DNA from: Trichomonas vaginalis G3
Lineage: Eukaryota > Parabasalia > Trichomonadida > Trichomonadidae
Direction of reading: 5' to 3'
Assembly (NCBI RefSeq): GCF_026262505.1
Contig: NC_067207.1
Coordinates: forward strand, 13,360,082-13,424,081
DNA length: 64,000 nucleotides
This document shows positions 36,676-49,626 of this stretch, one piece after another. Under the pieces are notes generated by a model that saw nothing but the letters and a program-made list of their open reading frames with translations, was not told the DNA's origin and did no database searches. How positions within the stretch are numbered: position 1 is the stretch's first letter; the number at the start of each line of letters is the position of its first letter. Both the position numbers and the translations under genes were made by a program.

Positions 36676-39600
36676 ATGCCACGTAAGCTACGTAAGAATA
36701 TACGTAAGAGGAAGAGAGCATTGAAACATCCAATAGTAAAACTGACACCACAACAACAGTTGCAACAACAAATGATGAATGACCCCACTATGTTGCAACA
36801 AATGTCAAGCAACCCTATGCTTTTAAGCCGAGTTATTGGTGCACAGAGTGGAGGTTTAAGAGCGGCACTTTTAGCGAAAATGGCAGGCTATGGTGGAGCT
36901 GCAGACGGAACAGCTTATAACCCTCAAAGTCAAATGAATTTGAGTTCACTCAAAAATCAAATAACAGATGTCAAAAAGTCAAACATAGACATACAGAAAC
37001 AAATAAGTGAAAACGAAAAGAAACTAGAATATGACAGACACACAAAGAAACTCAATGAGTTAAACGTAGAGAAAAAGAAGAAAGAAGAACAACTGAAAGA
37101 ACTAAGTACAGAGGAATATGCGAAAAAAGTGTCAGAAAAAGCAGCAGAAGTAGCAAAAATGGAACAAGATGTTATAAATTTGAAAAACCATACTACTCAA
37201 TATAAAGTACTGAAAGATGAAGAAATAAAACAAAAAGCCCTGAAGACATATATGGATAGCGATGAGTATAAAAAAGAAGTTGAAGCAAATGTAAAGGCAG
37301 AAAAACTTTTACAGTTGCAAAACCAAACCGTACAGTATGAAAACTTAGCACAAGAAAGTAAAAATAACGACGCAGCCATGCAAAAGGCAATGAAAAGCGC
37401 AGAATATATAAAAGCTAATAATGACTGGTTAGATGCCCAAGCCAACGCCAAAGCAGCCCAACTTATAGGGTCAATAAGGACAAAAATACAAGCGGATGAA
37501 GACAGTTCAAATGAAGCTTTAATGAATGCTGACTTTAAGAACGCCTTCGAAGCTCTTCATAGTAAGGTGAAACTAGTGAACGACTTCTCATCTGGAAAGA
37601 AACTGAAGTCTGAAGGTTTCGACAAAGAGTTAAGAGAAGTAGCACAAAATATGACGAAAATAACAGATGCAGCAACGAGACAGGCAGTTCAAAGTGCCTA
37701 TGACGCCGTTAGAGCAACTGTTGTGGAAAGTCAAGAAAAAGAGTTACAACAGACCAAAACAGACCTAGTAAATGCTTTCTTAAAAACGAAAAGTCAGGTA
37801 GGACATTATGCTGCAGATGGAACATATGTGCCAGCTGGTGGAACTTATATACCAGCTGGTGGAACTTATATACTAGCTAGTGGAACTTATATACCACCAA
37901 ACCCTCCAAGAGAAGCACCTGCACCAGGACTACCTAAAACATTTACATCGTCACATGGACACAGACACAGGCATGCACCAAAACCAACACAACAACCAAC
38001 AGTTCAAAATCCAGCACAACAACCAACAGTTCAAAACACTGCACCACAACCAACAGTTCAAAACACTGCACCACAACCAACAGTTCAAAACACTGCACCA
38101 CAACCAACAGTTCAAAACACTGCACCACAACAACCACAAACAGAGCAAGGACATAAAAGAAGTAGAGAACAAGGAAACCAAGAATTCTTAAAAATGCTTA
38201 AGGAAGACTATGGTTACCCAGATACTCTTGACTTTAGTGACAGATATAAAGAAGCTATTAAAAAGTTCAAGGAAGGAAATGCTGACCCGAACCTATTTAG
38301 CTTTATGGTTCAGCACCAAATCGGATATAATTTCAAACCTGGAAAATACAAGCTCGCTAAGGGATATGATTTAATAGCATATCATCCAAATGACATGGAT
38401 GAATTTACTCCGAGATATTTGGTGTCAGAGCTAAATGATAATTCAACTCTCTTCATGAAACGCGTAAAAAATAGAGACGGAACGAAAGAAGAAAGGGTTA
38501 TGAATGCGGATGACTTAAATAGGGAACTTGTTAAAAACGGTCTCGGAATATATGAAATGCCAGCAGATGAGGTACAAGAAACTCCACAGGAAGAAGTTCA
38601 GATACAACCAGACATGGAAGAAATAGTTCAGCAACAACAGCTAGAAGAGCCTGAAGGAAACAAACAAGTCCATCCTTTGGAAACTAACTTCACAGAACTA
38701 GATGAAGATTTGGAACAGCCGAAAAATCTTGACCCTCAACAAGAGTATGCGGAGAATATGGAATCTTTCCAAGAGTCTAAGAAAAATTCGGCTGACATAG
38801 TAGAAGAATATCGAAAAATGTTCGCCGACATACAAAAGACTCCAACATCAGATGAAAATATTCAGCATAGAATGGAAGAACTGAAAGAAAGTGTACGCAA
38901 ATACAACAATCCTTTTTACTTACGACCATATAACGTTCAATCTTTGGCTGAACTCGGTGAAAATAAAAGGTTAAATTTCACCAAAACATATAGAAATGAA
39001 ACATTGTTTAAAGTTCATTCAGAACCTAACCAATATGGAAACAAACCTACTTTTGTTTCTGCAGACTATGGAACTACAATGAGATGGGGTCATAAAGCTA
39101 ATCCGGATAGGTGGTTCATAAACTTACAACCACAATTCCAAGAAGTTGTAGACGCAATGGAAGTGAATGGTGAACCAGATATAGCTGGTATTTTCAGCGC
39201 GGCTTTAATGCCATTGAAAGATATGAAAGATGCAGATATTTTGAACCAGTATGAAATGAACATGGCTGATGGAAATATAACACCTGACGTTCTAAAACAT
39301 TTATCTCAAAGAACTACACAGAACCATAAAGATGGTATATTTGGTGAAGAGTTTAGAAAGAAAGTTAGGGAGAGAGAAGGAAGAGAACCTATTGTACATG
39401 ACCTTGCAAACGAAAGTTTACAAAATGTCATAAAAACTTACTTTGCAGACAATGAACCGAGAAGGGATGAATATTTAAGAAAACTCAAATGGACAGTACC
39501 AAATGAAATGTTAGTATTGAAAAACATGTTCCTTGACAAAATAAAACCAACTACAGAAATAAATGACGCAAGACTGAAACATTGGGTAAAAGCTTTCCCA

Positions 39601-39957
39601 TTCACAAAAGATTTGTTGGTAACATGGAAAGAAAACCAGAATGGCTACAAAAACATATATTTGGAAACGAGCTTATTCCATATGGACAAGCTCTGTTTGA
39701 AGAGCTTGAACCGGAAACTCAGGAAAGAGTCATGCAAACAATACGCGAAGACTCAAATACAAACTATGACAAAATCTTTCTAGGATATAGGTTACCTGAG
39801 ATGGCGACCAGAGCCCAAAGGCAAAAAGGACATGGGAAATTTACAACATACTAGGTGAACATGAGGCAAAGATGCAACAACTTGAAGCAGAGGGCAAGTT
39901 ACCAAAAGCGACACCAAAGAAGAAGAGTAGAACAAAGTGAAAATAGTGAAGAAGTAA
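36676..39957 (+). pseudogene. Large basic/coiled-coil protein, Maverick B1 copy
   Basis: The most intact of the four copies: open for over 1000 codons from MPRKLRKNIRK, with the QPTVQNTAP repeats and the conserved FVSADYGTTMRWGHK region. It shows that the family protein exceeds 1000 residues, with a basic head, long coiled coil, low-complexity hinge and globular C-terminal third. About two breaks near the distal part. A further in-family C-terminal stretch (SGNEGKRRVKNSVRKKVKLG) ends just before 40064. Confidence 0.75.
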
Positions 39958-40093
39958 CTTCATCTAGTGAAAGTAGTGGCAATGAAGGAAAAAGAAGAGT
40001 TAAAAACTCAGTCAGGAAGAAAGTAAAGCTTGGTACGAGTGGGTTCTATTATGACAAATAAATTCAACTATTCTATATTTTTACCCATATGAA

Positions 40094-41694
40094 ATGTACG
40101 CCGCTCAGAATATAACGCCAACAGTTTTGGATGCCATGAACGGAAATGTTTCCGAATGGTATAACGAATGCGACAATGCCATTAGAAGGTCAGAAATAGT
40201 TCCTGGAACTTACGAATATACAACTGCTGTTTCTTATGGAAACGTAGGTGAGTTTGGAGAAGGTTCTTCAACAACAGTAGATATTGCTTGCGACAGGTTT
40301 CATATTATTTCTATTGACAACTCATTCTTATACGTGGAACAAGACATTGAAATAAAACCTTCTGCCAAGTTGTCTGACAAGAAAGGTTGCAATGGAATTT
40401 TCTATGTCGGATACCAATATGCTCCAGAAGTTTTCATGGATATAAGATATATTCTAACTCTGACTTAGTTCAAACAGTAACATGGGCAAACTATGAATGG
40501 TTCGCTTTGAGAAACTCAGTACAACCACAAGCTAGAGAAAAACAGACCAGTATGCAAATATTGAGAAAATAAGAAGACTTGACCCTAACGTTCCAGGAGT
40601 TTATGTTAACCTTTCTGGTTCAGATGGAACTGCTGCCACTAAAGTAAAACTGAAACTTAGAGTTCCTTTGTCATCTTTCCTCATCTTCAGGTTTTTAAGA
40701 TACTTGCCAAACTGGGCAGGAAAAATTTCTATCGAACTTACTCCAAGCAAAAATAACTTAGTCATTGCACCAACACAAGACCCATTCACTATTACAGGCG
40801 TAAAGGGAACAAATCAAACGTCATTCGCCGAATTTTGCAAAGACAAAGTTGACTTAGACTTTGGTTTTTCAAACTTCAACAATGAAGTAAACTATTATTT
40901 CAATGCTGCTGGAACTGCTTGGGACCCAGTTAAGTTCACATGCGAAAAGTTTGAATGCAAGAGAATAGAAAGCAGACTTGCAGTCTATATGTTGGACCCA
41001 GATATTCAAATGCTTTAGCTGCCAAATATATTGCAGTTCCACTTATGTTCCCTATACACCAAATATCTGTCAAAGACTTTGCAGGTGAAGTTGGAAACCA
41101 AAGTGCTGACCCAGGTGCAAGAACAGATATTGCTTTAACAACTGCAATGAAACATGCAGATACTATGTTTGTACTGTTCAGACGAACTATAAATGACTAT
41201 TCTTGTTTCTACAACCCCGGTATTAAATATCATATAAACATAGATGGCAAATATTATCCAAGAGAAGAATATTCTACAGTTGAGGATATGAGGTCATACA
41301 ACTTGACATTAGATGCTATGAACTTTAACAACAACTTCACAACAACCATTAACCCTGAAATGCAAAGTTCTATTATGCATATGTGAAAGTATGGACTCAT
41401 ACAGGAGGTCAAAAAACTCAATATACAAATGGAGACCGTTCAAACTTTTGGCTTGGCATTCCATTTGCTGACTCAGAAGACTTTATGGGTGGTATTTCAA
41501 CTGTTGGTACTGTACAAATACAATATACTGGTGACAGAGACGGTCCAGATGAACTGAGAGCAAAGAAGTTTACAAAACCAATAGCACTTTCACGGAAGAT
41601 GCTCTTTTGAAGATTCGTTCGATGAAACCTGCTGGGCTCCTCAGATTGCATAACGACAGCTTCCATCGAGCAGATTTTGGCAGCAGGTCAGTAA
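40094..41694 (+). pseudogene. Major capsid protein candidate, Maverick B1 copy
   Basis: Nearly identical to the A copy at 11088. It carries the segment GVKGTNQTSFAEFCKDKVDL clearly. Broken, several breaks. Confidence 0.6.
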
Positions 41695-42007
41695 GTTGTT
41701 CTTGAACTGACTTCTCTCCGTCAAATATTGACAGTACGCCAGTTTTGACATAATATTGTAAGATAAACTTACCTTTAGAAATATCTGTAAGTTTTGAAGT
41801 TATATTTTTGTCTGCTTCAAGAACTTTCACCATTTCAGTTATACCAACTTTCTTTGCTTTATGAAAATATTTTGGTTCAGCAAAGACTGCTATTCTATAA
41901 CATTTACCATTGTTTGTATAAAGAACTATTCTGTCAATGTATTTGTATTGTTTGTGTGTGTAAACTTTGTTCTGCTTCAATTCGAAGAGATACTCGAATA
42001 CGTCCAT
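41570..42007 (-). CDS. Small gene MDVFEYLFELKQNK..., Maverick B1 copy
   Basis: Open here from MDVFEYLFELKQNKVYTHKQ for about 145 codons; overlaps the capsid 3' end. It shows the likely N-terminal extent of this unknown protein. Basic, mixed fold, no family. Confidence 0.5.
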   Translation of the reverse strand: MDVFEYLFELKQNKVYTHKQYKYIDRIVLYTNNGKCYRIAVFAEPKYFHKAKKVGITEMVKVLEADKNITSKLTDISKGKFILQYYVKTGVLSIFDGEKSVQEQLTDLLPKSARWKLSLCNLRSPAGFIERIFKRASSVKVLLVL

Positions 42008-42025
42008 CTTTTTATTCTAAGTAAA

Positions 42026-42603
42026 ATGTCATTTCCGAAAAATAGAAGCGTAAGTGTTTCAAAAGGTTTAATGGCGGTGGCAGATGTGAAGTTAAATTCA
42101 CCAACTCAAACAAACAGTCAAAGTGTTGTTGTCAATGTCAAAGACAGAGATGTTGAAGTGGGGAAACCATACGAAGACGAAGATGGTATAACAATTGTTC
42201 CTGTAAAAGAACCAACATATCCTGAAGTTAGCAGAGACTTAAGTTCTGTTGCAGATATTCGAAATGACTACCAACAACTTAAAGACAAACTTCAAACTCA
42301 GGAGAAGATTTGTCAAGCTTTAAGTATAATGTTAAACTTGGTCGAACACAACCCTGTAAAAGTGAACTCATATGTCATTGCACCTCATGAAGTTTTGAAA
42401 GAACTATTGAAACTTTTGACAGAGGCAGACGATATAAACATCAAAGAAATAGAACCCGACATTAGTTGCGTGGTGTTTCATATAATGTCATTGACAAGAT
42501 ATACGTTATGAAAGGAGGTGAAACGTTGAACTTAAAGTATAGTTTTCCAGACGTCATAAAAATATTTGACGACCACAACATTTCATTAAAATTTATTTGC
42601 TAA
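42026..42603 (+). pseudogene. MSFPKNRSVS gene, Maverick B1 copy
   Basis: Same leader (TCTAAGTAAAATG) and order as in Maverick A. About one break. Confidence 0.55.
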
Positions 42604-42608
42604 GTAAA

Positions 42609-42838
42609 ATGTCAAAACTTCTTGAAAGATGTTTGAAGAAAAATAATATAGACTTTATTTCATGTAAAGGACTTTACACACTTTTGAACGATATGAAAGA
42701 CCCTGTTTTGTTTGTTCGTGTAGACAAAGGAAAGTTCTATGTCTTTACAAAATATTTGAACTTCTTAGACAGAGAACTTCAAGAAACGCCATGTGAAGTT
42801 TAGATGAAGTTCTTCACCACTTTCAGAAAAACTTTTAA
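42609..42838 (+). pseudogene. MSKLLERC small gene, Maverick B1 copy
   Basis: Counterpart of 13596-13826. About one break. Confidence 0.5.
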
Positions 42839-42847
42839 ATATATATA

Positions 42848-42958
42848 ATGGCAGAAGATATAATGGTTTATACTATTACGACTAAAAACCCTGAGTCATA
42901 TAATTCTATAACAACAAACTTACAAAGTCCTCAAGGACGGTATTAAACTAACTTTAAA
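42848..42958 (+). pseudogene. MAEDIMVYT small ORF, Maverick B1 copy
   Basis: Counterpart of 13837-13947 in the same position before the penton candidate; its C-terminal end differs between copies. Confidence 0.35.
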
Positions 42959-42962
42959 CACA

Positions 42963-43641
42963 ATGACGACTAAAGCCTGTTTTGCTCTTTTGACACCAGA
43001 AGACTTTATTGTTGTGAATGGTAAAAAATACTCCTTTGAAGATACTTACTCAGATATACCACCAACAGGTTTTGTTGACTTATTTAATACTTTAAGTACG
43101 GGTGTAACATGTGCTGCAACTAGAGCAGGTTTCATTATGTTGGATGTCCGACTGAGTTTACTATAAACGATATGAGCCTATAATACAAAACTTATTTCTG
43201 GTTTTTACTACCAACAGTTTCCTATAACAGGAAAAGGTGTCATACAAGGAATGTCTATTCCATTGACATTAAGCACACCAATCTTATATATTGTTTCAAA
43301 CTAGGTTCAAAGTGTTATTCGAATGTCGACAGAAACTATTATGACCAAAAGATACTTATGCGTATAAAACAATACTTCTCTGCTGGTTTGCCTATTGTTC
43401 ATTCGAATGCAGAATTTTCAACCTTAGTGAACTCAAACACTTTGGCAAGTATAACGTTGACATTAGTTGACGCAAACTTTGTTCCTGTAAAACTTTTATG
43501 TCCTATGTATTGTCAATGACGGCAGAAAGTTTCGAATTGGAAGATGCAACTGGTGAAAGTATTGTATTACAAGAACAACTTCAACAACAAATAGCTCAAG
43601 AACAACAAATGCAACAAATGCAACAACAAAGTCAAGAATAA
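42963..43641 (+). pseudogene. Penton candidate, Maverick B1 copy
   Basis: Counterpart of 13953-14633, including TLTLVDANFVPVKLL and the Gln-rich tail. Broken, several breaks. Confidence 0.55.
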
Positions 43642-43667
43642 AAAAAAATATTTTTTTATTTATAAAA

Positions 43668-44904
43668 ATGTACAGAATAGATGTTTCAGATTTTTATGAC
43701 TTCCAAGCATTCAGAAATATGTGTCCATTTAGAGACTATAACAAAGCAGTCGAGAATTTGAAACGTTTAGTCATTTATGTCGACTCTGCCCCAGAATGTT
43801 ATGTTATGAAAGAATGGATGTAGTCTTTAACAAACCTAAAGCGACAATAGTTTCAGAACAAAGAATGTAGACAAAACTTAGAAAATAAAAGTTGTACAAG
43901 TTGGAATGAAGATGTTAGATGCTTGGGATATTTATTGTCAAAGTTAGAAGATTTTTCAGTTCGAGGTATAAAGTTCTATACACCTTCTCCAAACTTCTAT
44001 TCTATCTTCACTGGATATAAATACGAACAAGTAGAATGGAAAGAAAATATTATAGAAGCTTGGTTAGACCATGTCAAAGAAATTATATGCAATGGAAACG
44101 AAAGAGTCTATGAGTATATCTTATGTTGGTTTGCAAACATCTTACAACATCCAAGTGCTAAAAATGAAACTGCTCTCATTATAATTGGAAAACAAGGAAC
44201 TGGTAAGAACACATTCTTTACAGATATTTTGTGCAAACTGTTAGAGGGCTATTCGAACCCGAATATGACAACTTAGAAAACATCTGCGGTAAATTTAACT
44301 CCTCAATAGAGAATATGAAACTTATTAGTTTGCCAATGAACTTCAAAGTATAGATACAACAAAAGTTTTGAACTCAGATGCTTTGAAGAGTCTTATAACA
44401 GACAAAGTTGGAGTTGTTGAAAGAAAGTATAAAGACCAAAGAGTTTGTGAAATGTTGCAAACTTCATTATGGTTTCAAACAATGCTGTTCCGATGAAGTT
44501 AGAAAGTTCTGACAGAAGATATGTAGTTGTCAGACGTCAGATTCTCATATGCAAGATACAGAATATTTTGACGACTTAGCAGAAACTTTGGACATCTGAC
44601 TTTTACAACCACTTGTTCTCATATTTTTATGACATTAGATATTTCAAAGTTCAATCCAAGACAAATTCCACATACCGAAGAGAGAGACAAACATTGTTAG
44701 AAGCAAACAAGAGTGTATATGAACTGTTCATAGATGAAACTGACTTTGAGTGTTTTAGATGAAAGGTCATTGTACGATTCGTATAAACAATATTGTCAAG
44801 AATATGGTTATATGACAGCGTCTAAACGAACATTCTTGGCAAATGTCAAAAGTCTTTTAGACGTACAGAATGGTGTATATACAAAGAAAAATTTTTATGA
44901 GTAA
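43668..44904 (+). pseudogene. SF3 helicase, Maverick B1 copy
   Basis: Counterpart of 14662-15892; Walker A GKQGTGKNTF is readable. Broken, many breaks. Confidence 0.7.
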
Positions 44905-44938
44905 ATTTAAAAAAAAATATTTTTATCCGATAGAAAAG

Positions 44939-45147
44939 ATGACGAAAAATATTATTTCAGTAAACAAGTACATGTCAGGACTTAAAGAAGAACTAGACCC
45001 ATTCACATATTTGAATGTTTACTTCTACATTTTGAAAAGTCTTCATTCAGCAAAGTTTGGAACATCGAACCAGTTAAGTTTGCTATTGTGACTAAAAATG
45101 GTGCGAAATTTGAAGACTTAGACATAGAAGGTTTGTTAGCAGTCAAA
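44939..45147 (+). pseudogene. MxKxISVNKYMSG gene fragment, Maverick B1 copy
   Basis: Counterpart of 15929-16347; ends at the abrupt junction with TTAA-element sequence. Confidence 0.5.
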
Positions 45148-45888
45148 TTCAAATTTTAAATTTTTGAAAAAGAGGCCACCGTATGTAGTTTATTTAGAGG
45201 AGGAGGATTATATTTTTGAAAGGGTGAAACATTATGAATATTTAATTATATAATAATATGTATTATTATAAAAAAAGAAAACAAAGCACGTTAAATTTTT
45301 CTTTCTTGATTTTTTTACAAATCTACTTAGAATTATGCAAATAGACTAAATAATTATAAATTTCAAGTTAAATTTTTAATTTGATAAATAATTTTAAATT
45401 TCAAAATATCAAGTTCAGTTCGGACTATGTATGTAGTAATTCCTCCAATAAAGTGCCAAAACCCTTATTAAAATATATGAACATTTTCAACATTTTATGT
45501 TTTTATTTAAAAATTTGATGGAATATGAGCTTCAAACAATTATTATGTAAATAAAAATAATTAAATATATGTATTTATTCGTATTACAACCGTAGTAAGT
45601 CGATTCTTCCTTTCTTCTACTGAGGTTTGAATTTGATTTTCGAATTGTAAAGAGATTCAAAGGGAAAATTACTAGCGGATAAAAACTACCTCCATGAAAG
45701 GGTCAGAATGGGAGTCAAGTTGTATTTTTTGATATTTTTTGCTTTTCGCGAGCCTAAATAGGTGCCAAGATAATGCCTAAAAATAAGGTTCTATATTCTG
45801 AAGTTTACATGATCTCTTCGTGTGCACCCTTAATATCGCAGATAAAATAGCATGTGTTTGATAGGGCTACTGAATATGTACAACATTT
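45148..45888. mobile_element. Partial TTAA element (right two-thirds) plus host flank
   Basis: Matches 35640-36382: the second 37-bp repeat region, the AT-rich body, the end GTGCACCC (45822-45829) with TTAA, and the same ~55-bp host flank leading to an A-run. Its left part is missing because Maverick B1 is joined directly to it. Confidence 0.75.
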
Positions 45889-46183
45889 AAAAAAAAAAAA
45901 AAAAAAAAAAAAAGGTAGTGGGCCCCAGGCACTCGTGCCCTCTAGCCCTGAAGATGTTTAGTATAACTTTGTCCGGACAAGTAAGGGTCTATCGTCGCTA
46001 CAGGAAAAGTTACGGGCGTTCCAGGAAGTATCTTTGAGAGAAGCTTTTCTCCCATTTTAAACAAGATAGGACGGTTATTTTTACAAAACTGACAACACTT
46101 TGACCGAGTATTGTTTTTTGAGCTGAACAAAAAGTGTCATATAAACATCTGTGCAAAAACCGCTTTTTAACTTCACTTAAAAT

Positions 46184-49100
46184 GCCCACGTAAGCTACGT
46201 AAGAATATACGTAAGAGGAAGAGAGCATTGAAACATCCAATAGTAAAACTGACACCACAAACAACAGTTGCAACAACAATGATGAATGACCCACTATGTT
46301 GCAACAATGTCAAAGCAACCCTATGCTTTTAAGCCGAGTAATTTGGTGCAACAGAGTGGAGGTTTAAGAGCGGCAACTTTTAGCGAAAATGGCAGGCTAT
46401 GGTGGAGCTGCAGACGGAACAGCTTTATAACCCTCAAAGTCAAATGATTTGAGTTCACTCAAAAATCAAATAACAGATGTCAAAAAGTCAAACATAGACA
46501 TACAGAAAAAATAAGTGAAAACGAAAAGAAACTAGAATATGACAGACACACAAAGAAACTCAATGAGTAAACGTAGGAAAAAGAAGAAAGAGAAACAACT
46601 GAAAGAACTAAGTACAGAGGAATATGCGAAAAAAGTGTCAGAAAAAGCAGCAGAAGTAGCAAAAATGGAACAAGAGTTATAAATTTGAAAACCATACTAC
46701 CTCAATATAAAGTACTAGAAAGATGAAGAAATAAAACAAAAAGCCCTGAAGACATATATGGATAGCGATGAGTATAAAAAAAGAAGTTGAAGCAAATGAG
46801 AAGGCAGAAAAACTTTTACAGTTGCAAAACAACCGTAGAGTATGAAAACTTAGACAAGAAAGTAAAAAATAACGACGCAGCCATGCAAAAGGCAATGAAA
46901 GCAGCAGAATATATAAAAGCTAATAATGACTGGTTAGAATGCCCAAGCCAACGCCAAAGCAGCCCAACTTATAGGTCAATAAGGACAAAAATACAAGCGG
47001 ATGAAGACAGTTCAATGAAGCTTTAATGAATGCTGACTTTAAGAACGCCTTCGAAGCTCTTCATAGTAAGGTGAAACTAGTGAACGACTTCTCATCTGGA
47101 AAGAAACTGAAGTCTGAAGGTTTCGACAAAGAGTTAAGAGAAGTAGCACAAAATATGACGAAAATAACAGATGCAGCAACGAGACAGGCAGTTCAAAGTG
47201 CCTATGACGCCTGTTTGAGCAACTGTTGTGGAAAGTCAGAAAAAGAGTTACAACAGACCAAAACAGACCTAGTAAATGCTTTCTTAAAACGAAAAGTCAG
47301 GTAGGACATTATGCTGCAGATGGAACATATGTGGCAGCTGGTGGAACTTATATACCAGCTTGGTGGAACTTATATACTAGCTAGTGGAACTTAATATACA
47401 CCAAACCTCAACCGGAGAAGCACCTGCAACCAGGACTAACCAAAACATTTACCACTCGTCACATGGACACAGACACAGGCATGCACCAAAACCAACACAA
47501 CAACCAACAGTTCAAAATCCAGCAAACAACCCAGTTCAAACACTGCACCACCAACAGTTCAAAACACTGCACCACAACCAACAGTTCAAAACACTGCACC
47601 ACAACACAACAGTTCAAAACACTTGCACCACAAACACCACAAACAGAGCAAGGACATAAAAGAACTAGAGAAACAAGGAAACCAAGAATTCTTAAAAATG
47701 CTAAGGAAGACTATGGTTACCCAGATACTCTTAGACCTTTTAGTGACCAGATATAAAAGAAGCTATTAAAAAGTTCAAGGAAGGAAATGCTGACCCGAAA
47801 CTATTTAGCTTTATGGTCTAGCACCAAATCGGATATAATTTCAACCTGGAAAATACAAGCTCGCTAAGGGATATGATTTAATAAGCATAATCATCCAAAT
47901 GACATGGATGAATTTACTCCGAGATATTTGGTGTCAGAGCTAAATGATAATTCAAGCTCTCTTCATGAAACGCGTTAAAAAATAGAGACGGAACGAAAAG
48001 AAGAAAGGGTTATGAATGCGGATGACTTAAATAGGGAACTTGTTAAAAACGGTCTCGGAATATATGAAATGCCAGCAGATGAGGCTACAAGAAACTCCAC
48101 AGAAGAAGGTCAGATTACAACCAGACATGGAAGAAAATAGTTCAGCAACAACAGCTAGAAGAGCCTGAGGAAACAAAACAAAGTCCATCCTTTGGGGAAA
48201 CTAAACTTCACAGAACTAGATGAAGATTTTGGAACAGCCGAAATAACATCTTGACCTCAACAAGAGTATGCGGAGAATATGGAATCTTTCCAAGAGTCTA
48301 AGAAAAATTTCGGCTGACATAGTAGAGAAGAATATCGAAAAATGTTGCGCGACATACAAAGACTCCAACTCAGATGAAATAATTTCAGCATAGAATGGAA
48401 GAACTGAAGAAAGTGTACGCAAATTACAACCAATCCTTTTACTTACGACCAATAACTGTTCAATCTTTGGCTGACATCGGTGAAATAAAAGGTTAAATTT
48501 CACCAAACATATAGAAATGAACATTGTTTAAAGTTCATTCAGAACCTAACAATATGGAAACAAACCTACTTTTGTTTCTGCAGACTATGGAACTACAATG
48601 AGATGGGGTCATAAAGCTAATCCGGATAAGGTGGTTCATAAACTTACAACCACAATTCAAGAAGTTGTTAGACGCAATGGAAGTGAATGGTGAACCAGAT
48701 ATAGCTGGTATTTTCAGGCGCGGCTTTAATGCCATTGAAAGATATGAAAGATGCAGATATTTTGAACCAGTATGAAATGAACATGGCTGATGGAAATATA
48801 ACACCTGACGTTCTAAAACATTTATCTCGAAAGAACTACACAGAACCATAAAGATAGGTATATTCTTGAAGAGATTTAGAAAGAAAGTTTAGGAGAGAGA
48901 AGGAAGAGAACCTATTGTACTATGACCTTGGCAAACGAAAGTTTACAAAAATGTCATAAAACTTACTTTGCAGACAATGAACGAGAAGGGATGAATATTT
49001 AAGATAAAACTCAAATGGACAGTACCAAATGAATGTTAGTATTTGAAAAACATGTTACCTTGACAAATAAAACCAACTACAGAAAATAAATGACGCAAGA

Positions 49101-49480
49101 CTGAAACATTGGGTAAAAGCTTTCATTCACAAAAGATATTGTTTGGTAACATGGAAAGAAAACCAGAATGGCTACAAAAACATATATTTTGGAAACGACT
49201 TATTTCCATATGGACAGCTCTGTTTGAAGAGCTTGAACCCGGAAAACTCAGGAAAAGAGTCATGCAAACAATACGCGAAGACTCAAATACAAACTATGAC
49301 AATCTTTCTAGGAATATAGGTATACCTGAGATGGGCGAACCAAGAGCCAAAGGCAAAAAGGACATGGGAAATTTACAAACATACTATTGAACATGAGGCA
49401 AAGGATGCAACACTTGAAGCAGAGGCAGAGTTACCAAAAGCGACACCAAAAGAAGAATTAGACTAGAACAAAGTGAAAAT
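46184..49480 (+). pseudogene. Large basic/coiled-coil gene, Maverick B2 copy
   Basis: Counterpart of 36676-39957 with recognisable basic head, coiled coil, QPTVQN repeats and C-terminal region. Very heavily broken. Confidence 0.6.
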
Positions 49481-49626
49481 AGTGAAGAAGTAACTTCATC
49501 TAGTAAAGTAGTGCAATGAAGGAAAAAGAAGAGTTAAAAACTCAGTCAGGAAGAAAGTAAGACTTTGGTACGGTGGGTTCTATTATGAAAATAATTCAAC
49601 TATTCTATATTTTTAGCCCATATGAA

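Larger units (their letters stand above)
36383..45147. mobile_element. Maverick B copy 1 (left part only)
   Basis: Starts with an A-run and the same terminal sequence as Maverick A (GGTAGTGGGGCCTCCAGGCA). It then goes straight into sequence matching 7543 of A, so it lacks the 6313-7278 gene. It continues through the coiled-coil, capsid, penton and helicase genes and stops abruptly at 45147, where sequence from the middle of the TTAA element begins. No right terminus. The early part is nearly clean and the later part is broken by about a dozen or more breaks. Confidence 0.85.

Noticed and set aside
45100-45200. Fusion gene across the 45147 junction
   Set aside because: The join links coding sequence to non-coding TTAA-element DNA and looks like a rearrangement or assembly join.
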